In this document: positions 27,118 through 35,463 of the stretch, in pieces | How positions within the stretch are numbered: the stretch's first letter is position 1 | Layout of the letters: each line of letters opens with the position of its first letter | DNA from: Pedobacter panaciterrae | GTDB taxonomy: Bacteria; Bacteroidota; Bacteroidia; Sphingobacteriales; Sphingobacteriaceae | NCBI RefSeq assembly: GCF_001636695.1 | Contig: NZ_LGEL01000048.1 | Coordinates: 1 to 47,857, forward strand | Length of the DNA: 47,857 nt | Reading direction: 5' to 3' | Made by a program: the position numbers and the translations under genes | The notes under the pieces: model-generated | What the model was told of the DNA's origin: nothing | Seen by the model: the letters and a program-made list of their open reading frames with translations, nothing else | The model's database searches: none

Positions 27118-27774
27118 ATGAAAGCTATAAATTATAAACTAATAATGCTGCTTGTCCTATCCGTTACTTTTGTTTCATGTACCAAAGATGAGGTAAAGCC
27201 AGACCTGCATGATGATAAGAGTACGGTAATTAAAGATTTGGCGGGAGATGTAGGTAATACCGTAGGTAGCGGAAAAGAGTTTGAAACATTTTATTTCAGC
27301 CTGAACACAGGTGCCAAGATCGACCCATCTAAAAAACTTACCACTGAATGGGATCTTGCATTTACCAAAGAATATAATTCGCTGTTGGTTGTTAATAATG
27401 GACAGGTAACCGTAAGTCCTGGTTATGGGGGAACAGGTATAGGCCGTATCATTATTGTAGAAAAAGCCTACGATAAAGTAGTGCAGGCACCATCTGATAG
27501 TGAATTTACTGCAAATGGTATCCCGAATTTTGGTTGGGATGCAGGGAATGGTGTAGGCTGGTTTTTTTATGACCTTAAAACTCATATTGCTGTACCGGTA
27601 AAAAATAGAACTTTTGTAATCAGAACAGCTGAGGGCAAGTATGCGAAACTGGAGATGATCAGTATGTATAAAGGTGCACCTGCGACAGTAAGCGACTTGA
27701 ACTGGCCGGCTCCTTATTTCACTTTCAGATACTATTTGCAGGCAGATGGCAGTAGAAATTTGAATACAAATTAG
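27118..27774 (+). CDS. HmuY-family lipoprotein (paralogue 2)
   Basis: I start it at ATG 27118, which gives a compact signal with lipobox FVSC (Cys21) and 218 residues. An in-frame TTG at 27094 is less likely. Core motifs match HmuY: FYFSL, EWDLAF (77-82) with YNS, GYGGTGIGRIIIVEKAYDKV, GWFFYDL, and FVIRTAEGKYAKLEMISMYK. It follows the AraC gene by 28 bp and may be cotranscribed with it, since no separate -7 box is visible. It is the shortest of the six paralogues. It is probably a haem-binding surface protein; the ligand residues are not assigned. Confidence 0.83.
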   Translation: MKAINYKLIMLLVLSVTFVSCTKDEVKPDLHDDKSTVIKDLAGDVGNTVGSGKEFETFYFSLNTGAKIDPSKKLTTEWDLAFTKEYNSLLVVNNGQVTVSPGYGGTGIGRIIIVEKAYDKVVQAPSDSEFTANGIPNFGWDAGNGVGWFFYDLKTHIAVPVKNRTFVIRTAEGKYAKLEMISMYKGAPATVSDLNWPAPYFTFRYYLQADGSRNLNTN

Positions 27775-27799
27775 TTCCAGGACCATTCTCTGGTCTGAA

Positions 27800-27839
27800 A
27801 TCCCATTAACGTAAGTTTTATCCCGAAATGGTAAGAGAT
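27800..27839 (+). promoter_or_regulatory. Tandem 20-bp repeats, second candidate AraC operator
   Basis: Units start at 27800 (ATCCCATTAACGTAAG) and 27820 (ATCCCGAAATGGTAAG), exactly 20 bp apart. ATCCCGAAATGGT is identical to 20219-20231 upstream of the haem receptor. The pair lies 28 bp before the CATATTTG box at 27868, where an activator could touch RNA polymerase. Confidence 0.55.
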
Positions 27840-27867
27840 TGTATGCTCTACTCTGGAAGATTGTTGT

Positions 27868-27902
27868 CATATTTGCTATTATTTAAAATCATTCTAAATA
27901 AT
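27868..27902 (+). promoter_or_regulatory. Promoter -7 box and 25-bp palindrome upstream of the third HmuY-type gene
   Basis: CATATTTG (27868-27875) is followed by a 25-bp palindrome whose halves, ATTATTTAAAAT and ATTCTAAATAAT, flank C27890 and match at 11 of 12 positions. It overlaps the predicted transcription start and ends 8 bp before the ATG at 27911. The arrangement repeats that of the haem receptor promoter. A Fur- or DtxR-type repressor is the likely binder. The family is not established by the sequence here. Confidence 0.55.
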
Positions 27903-27910
27903 GACGCTTT

Positions 27911-28723
27911 ATGAAAACCTATTCTAAAATATCTTTTATTCTCATGATTGCGGCCTTATCCTCATCATGTTCCAAGGATAAAACCATTCCTGAAAAAGAA
28001 CTGCCATTGTTACCAGCTGTTACTGTTACTGCAACAGGAGAATACACCATTACCTTAAAAGGAGATGCTGAGGCTAAAATGAATACCGGCGATGGTAATT
28101 TCAAACCAGTATACTACAGCCTGGAAGATGGCAGGGTAATTCCAGAAGAATATGCAGCTACGGATAAATGGGATATTGCCTTTACCGGTATTTACAACAG
28201 CAGTATCTGGGCCAACCATGGTGAAGCTATGTTTGATAATGGAAACAAGGGCCCAGGTTATGGCAGTCCGGCAAAAGGTGGTATTTATCTTGTAATTGAT
28301 AAAGATGTAGAATCTAAATATTACGATGAAAGCAAGCAGCAGCCAAAACAGGTACCGATAGAAAAAGCTTTGCTGGATGAGGCTTATGATAACGTTAAAA
28401 CAGTTGGTATTGCTGATAATCAGCTTATTTCGAAAGGGTACTTATCACTTGATTATTTTCTTGGAAGTGGGGCAGGTTATGCTTTCTACGACTTTTATGG
28501 AGCTATGTTTCCGGGAGACAAGAACAGGGCACATATAGTGTACAACTTACCTCGTCCTATCATTATCAAAACAGCCAGGGGTAACTATGCAAAAATTATT
28601 ATTTACAGCTTTTATAAAGATAGTCCGGTAAGTCCGACTTTACAATCAGAAGCACCCTACATTACCCTTAAATACACCATTCTGAAAGATGGGACAAAAG
28701 ATTTTACCAAAATAAACAAATAA
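27911..28723 (+). CDS. HmuY-family lipoprotein (paralogue 3)
   Basis: The lipobox SSSC gives Cys20. HmuY core motifs are VYYSL (67-71), KWDIAF (86-91) with YNS and the following ANHG, GSPAKGGIYLVIDK, GYAFYDF, and IIIKTARGNYAKIIIYSFYK. An insertion of about 40 residues lies between the glycine loop and the GYAFYDF strand (around residues 130-190) relative to paralogue 1. At 270 residues it is the first gene after its own promoter and sits 3 bp before the next HmuY-like gene. It is likely a surface haem-binding protein under the same control as the receptor operon. Confidence 0.82.
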   Translation: MKTYSKISFILMIAALSSSCSKDKTIPEKELPLLPAVTVTATGEYTITLKGDAEAKMNTGDGNFKPVYYSLEDGRVIPEEYAATDKWDIAFTGIYNSSIWANHGEAMFDNGNKGPGYGSPAKGGIYLVIDKDVESKYYDESKQQPKQVPIEKALLDEAYDNVKTVGIADNQLISKGYLSLDYFLGSGAGYAFYDFYGAMFPGDKNRAHIVYNLPRPIIIKTARGNYAKIIIYSFYKDSPVSPTLQSEAPYITLKYTILKDGTKDFTKINK

Positions 28724-28726
28724 CTC

Positions 28727-29551
28727 ATGAAACAATTTAAGCTACTCATGCTGGTTTGCAGTACTATTTTATTTGCCTGCTCCAAAGAAAATTCGGGGTC
28801 TGAAAAGCCAGAGGTACTTGATACGGCTAAAATGGCTGGTACAAACTGGGTGCCTGCCCGCGCAAAAATGATAAAGGAAATGACTTACGAGTATACAGCT
28901 GTGGTTCCTTATAAAGATGCAAGTGGTAAACTGGTTTATGATAAAGCAAATTCAGAAAAGAGACAAGGAAAGGGGCATGTTTATTATGATGAGAAATATC
29001 AGGTAGTTTATGTGGTTGACTGGCCAGGTGCACAGGCAAGCGCGGCTGAGGGAGCATTTGGTTTCAGACCTTTTTATTTCAATTTTGATACCCGGGATAC
29101 GGTTTCGGTAGTAGCTGCCCAGGCTAATACTGCAACATGGCATGTAAAACATTTTGACATCTATAATGCTTACATGCTAAGTGATGCAAGTACGGCTGTA
29201 AATGAACCCGGATTGGGAAAAATGCGTGTAGTAAGAACTGCATTTGATGAACTTGATGAAGCTCCGGCTTCAGCTATGATCAGGAATAGCGTAGAAATTG
29301 AGATGGATGAAAACCCAACTGTAGATGGCTGGGGGACTTATCGTTTGAGTGATCATATTCTACGTCCGTATAAGCATAGGACAATCATTTTTCAGCTGCG
29401 TGATGGTCGCTATGTTAAATACCAGCTGGCCAGCCTTTACCGGACAAATCCCAAAGTGGTAAATGATAAGTATGAATATGAAGCGCCATATTATAATTTC
29501 AGGTATTACATTCAGCAAACCCCAAATAATAAAACTGTAAAAACCAGATAA
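28727..29551 (+). CDS. Divergent HmuY-like lipoprotein (paralogue 4)
   Basis: The lipobox LFAC gives Cys18. The fold signature is kept in the C-terminal half: FYFNFDT (116-122), DIYNAY, RVVRTAFDELDEAP, GWGTY, and IIFQLRDGRYVKYQLASLYR before the closing YYNFRYYIQQ. The normally conserved W-D pair is W-H here (TWHVKHF, 137-143). It also has a 60-residue N-terminal section that the others lack (about 40-100). It is 3 bp after paralogue 3, so translation is coupled. It may have changed ligand or haem source. Confidence 0.75.
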   Translation: MKQFKLLMLVCSTILFACSKENSGSEKPEVLDTAKMAGTNWVPARAKMIKEMTYEYTAVVPYKDASGKLVYDKANSEKRQGKGHVYYDEKYQVVYVVDWPGAQASAAEGAFGFRPFYFNFDTRDTVSVVAAQANTATWHVKHFDIYNAYMLSDASTAVNEPGLGKMRVVRTAFDELDEAPASAMIRNSVEIEMDENPTVDGWGTYRLSDHILRPYKHRTIIFQLRDGRYVKYQLASLYRTNPKVVNDKYEYEAPYYNFRYYIQQTPNNKTVKTR

Positions 29552-29775
29552 GAAATTTTAGACCTGAGGTTATGAAATGTGACGTATGCAGCTGAATATG
29601 AGCATTCTGATCCAGGCTTAAAACAGGCTTTGCATAAGCCGGAATGCCATGCAGGAAGGGCTATCAATTTTCGCGGAATTGACAATACCCTTACCCCAGG
29701 GCCCGTGATATCAGAAAAGGATTTTGATGTCGCTTTAATTAATAATTATTTAATCTTAAAAATCATTCTTTTAAA

Positions 29776-30606
29776 ATGAAAAATTACCAAACAGGCGCAG
29801 TACGCCAAAACACAAATCTGTTAACAGACCGCAAATTTAGTAAAAAATTAGCCATGTTTGGCGTCATGGCCGCAATAGCATCGGTATCTGTGTTCTCTTC
29901 TTGTAAAAAAGAAGGTAATGACGCGTCCCCGTCATTAAAGCTAAATTCAGAAAGGGCACTTAGTCCAACTGCAGGAGGAACTGCATTAACACTTTCCAAT
30001 GTAACAACGGGAACTGTAAAGCTAAGTGCAACAGGTAATATTTATAGTGTTGTGAACTATTACGTAACCCAAAGTGTTTATGATCCGGCAAATCCTCATC
30101 AGGCTAACGGGCTGTATTATTTCGATTTTAGTTTAAATGATAATAAGAAAGGAGCAACTTCAACAACTGCCCCAAGTACAAGTTGGGATATTTCTTTCTC
30201 AGGTACAGGTAATGCCGATATTAAAGCAAATACAGCTGAAGGAGTTGAAGTTAAATTTCTGAATGAGAATTTTGCAACAGCAACTGCACGTACTGCAACA
30301 AGTGCATGGTCTGCAGCAACTACAGCTGCGGCTACATTTGGACATAACAGAACCATTACCACTTCACCTTTAGCTGCGGCAGATTATCTTGCAGCAGCGT
30401 CGGGACATGTTGTTAAGGGATATTGGAACTATTATTTCACTAATCACCAGGTTATTGCAACTACAGATGTTACTATTCTGGTGAAAGACGGCAATGGGGG
30501 GATCTATGCACTTTATATAAAGAGCGTTTACAACAACGATACTCCAACAGGTACGCCGTACCCAAGCAATTTTTCGTACTTAACATTTGATTACAAAAAA
30601 TTATAA
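29776..30606 (+). CDS. Divergent HmuY-like lipoprotein (paralogue 5)
   Basis: An unusually long N-region precedes the lipobox: FSSC gives Cys43. HmuY-type motifs are LYYFDF (113-118), SWDISF (136-141), GYWNYYF, and TILVKDGNGGIYALYIKSVY before YLTFDYKKL at the C terminus. Residues about 165-195 are strongly alanine- and threonine-rich, which looks like an expanded loop. The glycine-rich loop of paralogue 1 is missing. A 224-bp non-coding gap precedes it and a hairpin terminator follows, so it may be its own transcription unit. Confidence 0.72.
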   Translation: MKNYQTGAVRQNTNLLTDRKFSKKLAMFGVMAAIASVSVFSSCKKEGNDASPSLKLNSERALSPTAGGTALTLSNVTTGTVKLSATGNIYSVVNYYVTQSVYDPANPHQANGLYYFDFSLNDNKKGATSTTAPSTSWDISFSGTGNADIKANTAEGVEVKFLNENFATATARTATSAWSAATTAAATFGHNRTITTSPLAAADYLAAASGHVVKGYWNYYFTNHQVIATTDVTILVKDGNGGIYALYIKSVYNNDTPTGTPYPSNFSYLTFDYKKL

Positions 30607-30620
30607 GAAAAATGCTGACA

Positions 30621-30656
30621 TGAGGTTGTGTCAGAAAAATTTTTGATACAACCTCA
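30621..30656 (+). terminator. Hairpin terminator after the fifth HmuY-like gene
   Basis: TGAGGTTGTGTCA (30621-30633) pairs with TGATACAACCTCA (30644-30656) in a 13-bp stem with one G-U pair around a 10-base loop. A T- and A-rich tail follows. It starts 14 bp after the stop codon, so it probably ends or attenuates that transcript. Confidence 0.65.
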
Positions 30657-30685
30657 TTTGTAATAATATTTTAACATAAAAATCA

Positions 30686-31399
30686 ATGAATTTAAAATTT
30701 ACAACACTCATCGGGCTTATTGCTGTTTTTAGCTTAGCTGCCTGTAAAAAAGACAAGTCTTCAACACCTGAACCAGAACCTGATTTTGTCCAGGTTTCAC
30801 AGTACATTAAAAAGTATAAAAATGGTGTAATAGAAGTGTCTAAATATCCAGTAGACACTACAAGAACCAATTCGATGATGCTGGATTATTTCAATTTTGA
30901 AAAAATGCAATTTATTGCCGCAGATAAAGCAGGTACAAAAGATTGGGATATTGTATTTCGTGGAAAGTGGCTTCAGTTTGTATTTCCTAATAATGGTACT
31001 GCGGATGAAGAATCTCCATGGTACGGAAATGACACCGATGGAAAGGTAACAGGTTTTGTAAAGCCATTTGATGAGGTTTTAGTTGCCCCTAATGACTCAC
31101 AATATGGAGGTGATGATCCTAATAACCTTACTTTTACAGCTGATAATGCAGAAAGCCGTAATGTATGGGCATTCTGGGGTTATACTGTTTCAAATGAAGC
31201 CGGACAATTTTCATATGCAATTCCTGATGCTAATAAAACAACAGTCTGGAAACTGGATGACGGCCGTCATGTAAAATTCCAGCTCATCAATATTTATAAC
31301 AACGATCCTAAAGATAACAGCACTGCTTCTAAAAGAGGATATTTAAGTTTTCGCTATTTTATTGCCAAAAGTGGCAGTACAGATTTAAAAACCAAATAA
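30686..31399 (+). CDS. HmuY-like lipoprotein (paralogue 6)
   Basis: The lipobox LAAC gives Cys20. Motifs matching HmuY are DYFNFEK, DWDIVF (86-91) followed by a PNNG turn, TGFVKPFDEVLVAPNDSQY, WAFWGYT, WKLDDGRHVKFQLINIYNND and YLSFRYFIAKSG. The YNS after the W-D strand is replaced by KWLQF. At 237 residues it lacks the large insertions of paralogues 3 and 4. It lies 16 bp before the S41 protease gene and after a terminator hairpin, which suggests these two genes form a separate unit. Confidence 0.78.
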   Translation: MNLKFTTLIGLIAVFSLAACKKDKSSTPEPEPDFVQVSQYIKKYKNGVIEVSKYPVDTTRTNSMMLDYFNFEKMQFIAADKAGTKDWDIVFRGKWLQFVFPNNGTADEESPWYGNDTDGKVTGFVKPFDEVLVAPNDSQYGGDDPNNLTFTADNAESRNVWAFWGYTVSNEAGQFSYAIPDANKTTVWKLDDGRHVKFQLINIYNNDPKDNSTASKRGYLSFRYFIAKSGSTDLKTK

Positions 31400-31415
31400 C
31401 AAAATCTGTTGTATT

Positions 31416-32669
31416 GTGAAGAAACGGTGTAATCATCCCTATGTGTTTGTGCTGTTGGCCATATTGGTCAGCAGTGTTTTGGCATGCAAAAAATCTTCTG
31501 TTGCCGAATTTGATGAACCGGTATCACCTACAACAGGTACCCGTACGCAATTTACGCTTGATTCTATATATCTGTATGCCAAACAAACCTATATATGGAA
31601 TGATGCGCTTCCTGATTATTTTTCATTTAATCCCCGGCAATACACTTCTTCTGATACAGATCTGTTGAACTTTAAAAGGGAACTGTTTGATATCAGTCAG
31701 TATAAAATTAATCCAATCACCAAATTGCCTTTTGAGGGAACAAATCTGCCCGGATTTTCAAAATATTCCTATTTAGAGATTAAATCTGTCAATACAGGTA
31801 TAGTGGCAAATACGCAAAGTAACATCCAAGATATAAATGATCTTTCCCATTTCCTGATTTCAGGTAATACAGGTTATTTATCGCTAAATCAGTTTTCACA
31901 CCTTAATGAACTGAAGCCGATTTTTGATGCAGCATTTTCTGATTTCGCCTCGTCTTCTATAAAAAGTTTGATTATAGACCTGCGTAATAATAATGGCGGT
32001 TATGTCGAAACAGCGCAATACCTGGCTAATTTAATTGCTATTTCCGCTATGAATGGAAAAGTAATGTATAGTGGACATTTCAATAGCGGGATGCAGCAGG
32101 GAAAGTCGAGTATTCTTAAAAATCAACCTTATCTGGATGAAGAGAATAAGCAAGTTTACATTAATGGTAGAAAGGCTACCTATGCTGATGTAGATTTTTC
32201 TGTTGCCGGTAATACCTTTCTATTTAACAAAATAGGACGATTAAATACCGTTAACAAGCTTTATTTTTTGGTAAATAACAGTACTGCATCTGCAAGTGAG
32301 CTATTGATCAATGTACTGAAGCCCTATTTTAGCGTTAGTTTGCTGGGTACTAAAACCTACGGAAAACCTGTCGGCTCATTTGGAATTCATATAGATAAAT
32401 ATGCTTTGTACATGACTGGTTTTCAGATTAAAAATTCAATGGGTGAGGGAGATTACTTTAATGGTATGCAAGTAGATATTGAGGTGCCTGATGAAGTGTT
32501 GGGTTCAGCCCCTGGTCAGGTTTTAGAGAATACCCTTAAATTAATTCAAAAACCTTCTGTTCCCTCAGAAGCTATAAGTACTGTTGCGGCAGGTGCCAAA
32601 ATTATTAGAAAGGCAGAATCACCTGTAGTAACTGAAATGATTAAGCAAAAGTTAACATTGAAACATTAA
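31416..32669 (+). CDS. S41-family (C-terminal processing-like) protease lipoprotein
   Basis: The start is GTG 31416, 16 bp after paralogue 6. The lipobox VLAC gives Cys24. The catalytic pair of S41 peptidases is visible: TASASEL with nucleophile Ser292 and KTYGK with general base Lys317, 25 residues apart as in CtpA. IIDLRNNNGGYVETAQYLA (about 186-204) is the preceding family motif. I see no clear PDZ domain between residues 110 and 140. It is anchored outside the cytoplasm at the end of the haem island, so it may release haem from proteins or process the lipoproteins. The role is inferred from position. Confidence 0.82.
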   Translation: MKKRCNHPYVFVLLAILVSSVLACKKSSVAEFDEPVSPTTGTRTQFTLDSIYLYAKQTYIWNDALPDYFSFNPRQYTSSDTDLLNFKRELFDISQYKINPITKLPFEGTNLPGFSKYSYLEIKSVNTGIVANTQSNIQDINDLSHFLISGNTGYLSLNQFSHLNELKPIFDAAFSDFASSSIKSLIIDLRNNNGGYVETAQYLANLIAISAMNGKVMYSGHFNSGMQQGKSSILKNQPYLDEENKQVYINGRKATYADVDFSVAGNTFLFNKIGRLNTVNKLYFLVNNSTASASELLINVLKPYFSVSLLGTKTYGKPVGSFGIHIDKYALYMTGFQIKNSMGEGDYFNGMQVDIEVPDEVLGSAPGQVLENTLKLIQKPSVPSEAISTVAAGAKIIRKAESPVVTEMIKQKLTLKH

Positions 32670-32726
32670 ACCTGTTGTATAAGTATAATTATGGCTACAA
32701 ACCTGTGTTAGTAACGCATAAATGGT

Positions 32727-32734
32727 TATGTTTG
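32727..32734 (+). promoter_or_regulatory. Candidate -7 box of gatB
   Basis: TATGTTTG is a full match to TAnnTTTG and lies 42 bp before the gatB ATG. I see no strong -33 TTG at the usual distance. Confidence 0.45.
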
Positions 32735-32776
32735 TATCTTAAAGACATGTTGAATAAAGTTAATTATTGCCTATAA

Positions 32777-34240
32777 ATGAGTACGAAAACTGCAGTTTCT
32801 CCATCAGAATTCGAATTGGTATCTGGTTTAGAAATCCACGTACAATTAAATACACAAACAAAAATATTCTCGTCGGATAGTGCTTCTTTCGGCGCAAAAC
32901 CTAATGAGCATATCTCTGCTGTTTCACTGGCACTGCCAGGTGCATTGCCTAAATTGAATAAAGAGGTGGTTGCTAAAGCCGTTAGAATGGGCTTAGCACT
33001 AAATTGCACCATTAATCAGCTCAATTTTTTTGATAGAAAAAATTACTTCTATGCTGATCTACCTAAAGGATACCAGATTACTCAGGACAACAGACCGATC
33101 TGTCAAAATGGTTATCTGAATATTACGCTGAGCAATGGTGAAGAAAAGCGCATAGGAATTAACAGGATACACCTTGAAGAGGATGCCGGTAAGAGTATGC
33201 ATGATCAAAATGACCAATACTCGTATGTAGATCTAAACAGGGCGGGGGTTCCTTTAATAGAGATTGTAACAGAACCAGACATCCGGAGCTCAGAAGAAGC
33301 ATCGGCTCTTTTAACGGAAATGAGAAAATTGGTCCGCCATTTAAATGTGAGTGACGGGAATATGGAAGAAGGAAGTTTGCGTTGTGATGCAAACATCTCT
33401 ATCCGTGAAAACGGTACTACAGCGTTTGGAACACGTTGCGAGGTGAAAAATCTGAACTCTATAAGAAACGTTCGCAGAGCGATGGACTTTGAATTCAACA
33501 GACAGAAAGAAGTTGTTACCACCGGAGGCAGAATTATACAAAGTACTTTAAATTTTGATGCTGAGGCGGGTACAACATCCCCAATGCGGAGTAAGGAAGA
33601 AGCTAACGATTACAGGTATTTTCCTGACCCGGATTTGCCTCCTATACATATTTCTGATGAATGGTTAGCGCAGATAAAGTCTGCAATGCCTGAATTGCCT
33701 GCGGAGATTTCTAAAAGGCTGGTAAAGGATTATGGGGTTAGTGCATCAGAAGCTACTCTACTTGCTGAAGATGTTGAATTACTTGCCTATTTTAATTCGG
33801 CATTGCCTTCTGTAAAAAATAAAAAAAGCCTTGTGAACTGGCTTACGGGATCTATCAGAGCGCTGTTAAATGAACAGGAAATAACAATATCAGAATTTAA
33901 GGTTAGCCCTGCGCAACTGGCAGATGTAATTAACCTGGTAGACAATAAAAAGATTACGCAGCAAATAGCATTGCAACAGTTATTGCCATTAATAGTTAGT
34001 AACGAAAATGCCGATGTTAACAAGCTTGCTGCAGAACATAGCTTGTTAATTGAGGAAAATAGCGATGAACTTTCCGGTTTTGTGGACCAGGTTCTGTCGA
34101 AATACGAAGCACAGGTGCAGGCCTATAAAAAGGGCAAAAAAGGGGTATTGGGGCTTTTTGTTGGTGAGGTAATGAAACTTGCTAAAGGGAAAGCTGATCC
34201 TCAGAAAATTAATGAATTGTTACAAGAGAAATTAAAATAG
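32777..34240 (+). CDS. gatB: Aspartyl/glutamyl-tRNA amidotransferase subunit B
   Basis: GatB converts Glu-tRNA-Gln (and often Asp-tRNA-Asn) to the amide form in the GatCAB complex. The N-terminal GLEIHVQLNTQTKIF (about residues 17-31), KNYFYADLPKGYQITQ, IHLEEDAGKSMHD, SLRCDANISIR and KNLNSIRNVRRAMDFE motifs define the kinase-like core. The C-terminal YqeY-like tRNA-binding domain ends with VGEVMKLAKGKADPQKINEL. At 487 residues it is complete. gatA and gatC are not in this window, as is usual when the genes are scattered. Confidence 0.96.
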   Translation: MSTKTAVSPSEFELVSGLEIHVQLNTQTKIFSSDSASFGAKPNEHISAVSLALPGALPKLNKEVVAKAVRMGLALNCTINQLNFFDRKNYFYADLPKGYQITQDNRPICQNGYLNITLSNGEEKRIGINRIHLEEDAGKSMHDQNDQYSYVDLNRAGVPLIEIVTEPDIRSSEEASALLTEMRKLVRHLNVSDGNMEEGSLRCDANISIRENGTTAFGTRCEVKNLNSIRNVRRAMDFEFNRQKEVVTTGGRIIQSTLNFDAEAGTTSPMRSKEEANDYRYFPDPDLPPIHISDEWLAQIKSAMPELPAEISKRLVKDYGVSASEATLLAEDVELLAYFNSALPSVKNKKSLVNWLTGSIRALLNEQEITISEFKVSPAQLADVINLVDNKKITQQIALQQLLPLIVSNENADVNKLAAEHSLLIEENSDELSGFVDQVLSKYEAQVQAYKKGKKGVLGLFVGEVMKLAKGKADPQKINELLQEKLK

Positions 34241-34248
34241 TAAATATT

Positions 34249-35358
34249 ATGATTAAGCGTATTGGGTATATATTGGTGTTGTGTGTGGCTTTTGCAGCAT
34301 GTAAAGATAAAAGTAAGTTTGTAATTAACGGAGAGTTTAAGAATGCTGCTCCAAAAAGTAAAGTTTATTTATTTGGTTTGCAAAAAGACAATGCATTACC
34401 ATTAGATTCAACTGTGTTTTCTGAAAAAGGAGAATTTAAATTTACGCATTCCACTCCCGGAGCAGACTTCTTCAGAATTTCTGCAGGTAATAATGAGTAT
34501 ATGATTATTGCTAAGAACGGCGATGAAATTAAAATTACTGCTGATCTGGCTGACAAATCATTGGCATATACTACATCTGGTGCTGCTGAAGCGGATAAAT
34601 TACAGGAATTGAACACCACCAAACATGAGTATATGACGAAAATTGCCGCCATACAAACTAAGTTTGATGAGGCAGTAACGGCTCAGCCAGAGAAAAGAGA
34701 AGTTATTATGGAGCAAATGAGACCTCAATATACTGCTGAAATTGATGGCCTGAATAAAGCTGTATTAAAATTTGCACAGGAGAATACAGAATCTTTGGCG
34801 GGTTTTTATGCTATAAATCTGTTAAATCCTTCTGAGTTTGAGAAAGAAATGGTAGCCTACTCTGATAAAATCAAGAGTAACTTTAATGACAACGCTGCTG
34901 TAACTGAATTCCTAAAAAGAATGGCCAGTTTAAAAACGGTTCAAATTGGTCAGGCTGCACCAGAATTTACCATCACCGGTATTGATGGAAAGCCAATTAA
35001 ACTGTCTGATTTTAAAGGGAAATATGTGTTACTTGATTTTTGGGCTTCGTGGTGTATGCCTTGCAGACAAGAAAATCCGAATGTTGTTAAGGCCTACAAT
35101 ACTTACAAAGACAAGAACTTTACCATATTAGGTATCTCTTTAGATAAAGATCCGGTAGCATGGAAAAAAGCCATTGCTGATGATAAATTAACCTGGAGTC
35201 ATGCTAGTGAATTAAGTGATTTTGAAGGTTCAACCGTTAGATTGTATCAGATAGAGGCTATTCCAAGCTCATTTATTATAGATCCTAAGGGAACGATTAT
35301 TGCCAAAAATCTTCGTGGAGAAGAGCTGGATGCATTTTTAAATAAAACTTTACGCTAA
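34249..35358 (+). CDS. TlpA-like thiol-disulfide oxidoreductase lipoprotein with DUF4369 domain
   Basis: The lipobox AFAAC gives Cys18. A DUF4369-type beta domain (about residues 24-120) is followed by a helical linker (about 125-225) and a thioredoxin-fold AhpC/TlpA domain (about 230-369). The redox motif is WASWCMPC with Cys269 and Cys272. IPSSFIIDPKGTIIAK holds the cis-proline. Such proteins reduce disulfides outside the cytoplasmic membrane, for example in cytochrome c or protein maturation. It begins 8 bp after gatB and is probably cotranscribed. The partner proteins are unknown. Confidence 0.88.
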   Translation: MIKRIGYILVLCVAFAACKDKSKFVINGEFKNAAPKSKVYLFGLQKDNALPLDSTVFSEKGEFKFTHSTPGADFFRISAGNNEYMIIAKNGDEIKITADLADKSLAYTTSGAAEADKLQELNTTKHEYMTKIAAIQTKFDEAVTAQPEKREVIMEQMRPQYTAEIDGLNKAVLKFAQENTESLAGFYAINLLNPSEFEKEMVAYSDKIKSNFNDNAAVTEFLKRMASLKTVQIGQAAPEFTITGIDGKPIKLSDFKGKYVLLDFWASWCMPCRQENPNVVKAYNTYKDKNFTILGISLDKDPVAWKKAIADDKLTWSHASELSDFEGSTVRLYQIEAIPSSFIIDPKGTIIAKNLRGEELDAFLNKTLR

Positions 35359-35389
35359 CCCTAAATTCATGTTAATATACATGATGGTA

Positions 35390-35417
35390 TTAACAATTTG
35401 TTAACATGAGTTTAACG
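35390..35417 (+). promoter_or_regulatory. Three TTAACR direct repeats at 11-bp spacing upstream of the response regulator
   Basis: TTAACA (35390), TTAACA (35401) and TTAACG (35412) are exactly 11 bp apart. Eleven-base direct repeats are typical of OmpR/PhoB-family DNA sites, where two or more regulator molecules bind in tandem on one DNA face. The site lies 47-74 bp before the regulator's ATG, with a weak TAATTTCG -7 box at 35438. This suggests the regulator controls its own gene. Confidence 0.55.
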
Positions 35418-35463
35418 GTATATTATAATTGATTACCTAATTTCGTAACAAATAATTAAAGCT

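Noticed and set aside
27175-27870. 231-codon open frame antisense to the second HmuY-type gene
   Set aside because: Cysteine-, isoleucine- and tyrosine-rich composition is what reverse reading of the HmuY gene gives. The sense gene has a lipobox and family motifs.
29579-29779. Open frame of 66 codons starting at GTG before the fifth HmuY-like gene
   Set aside because: No ribosome-binding site, overlaps the next start codon, and its peptide has no signal or motif. I treat the gap 29552-29775 as non-coding.
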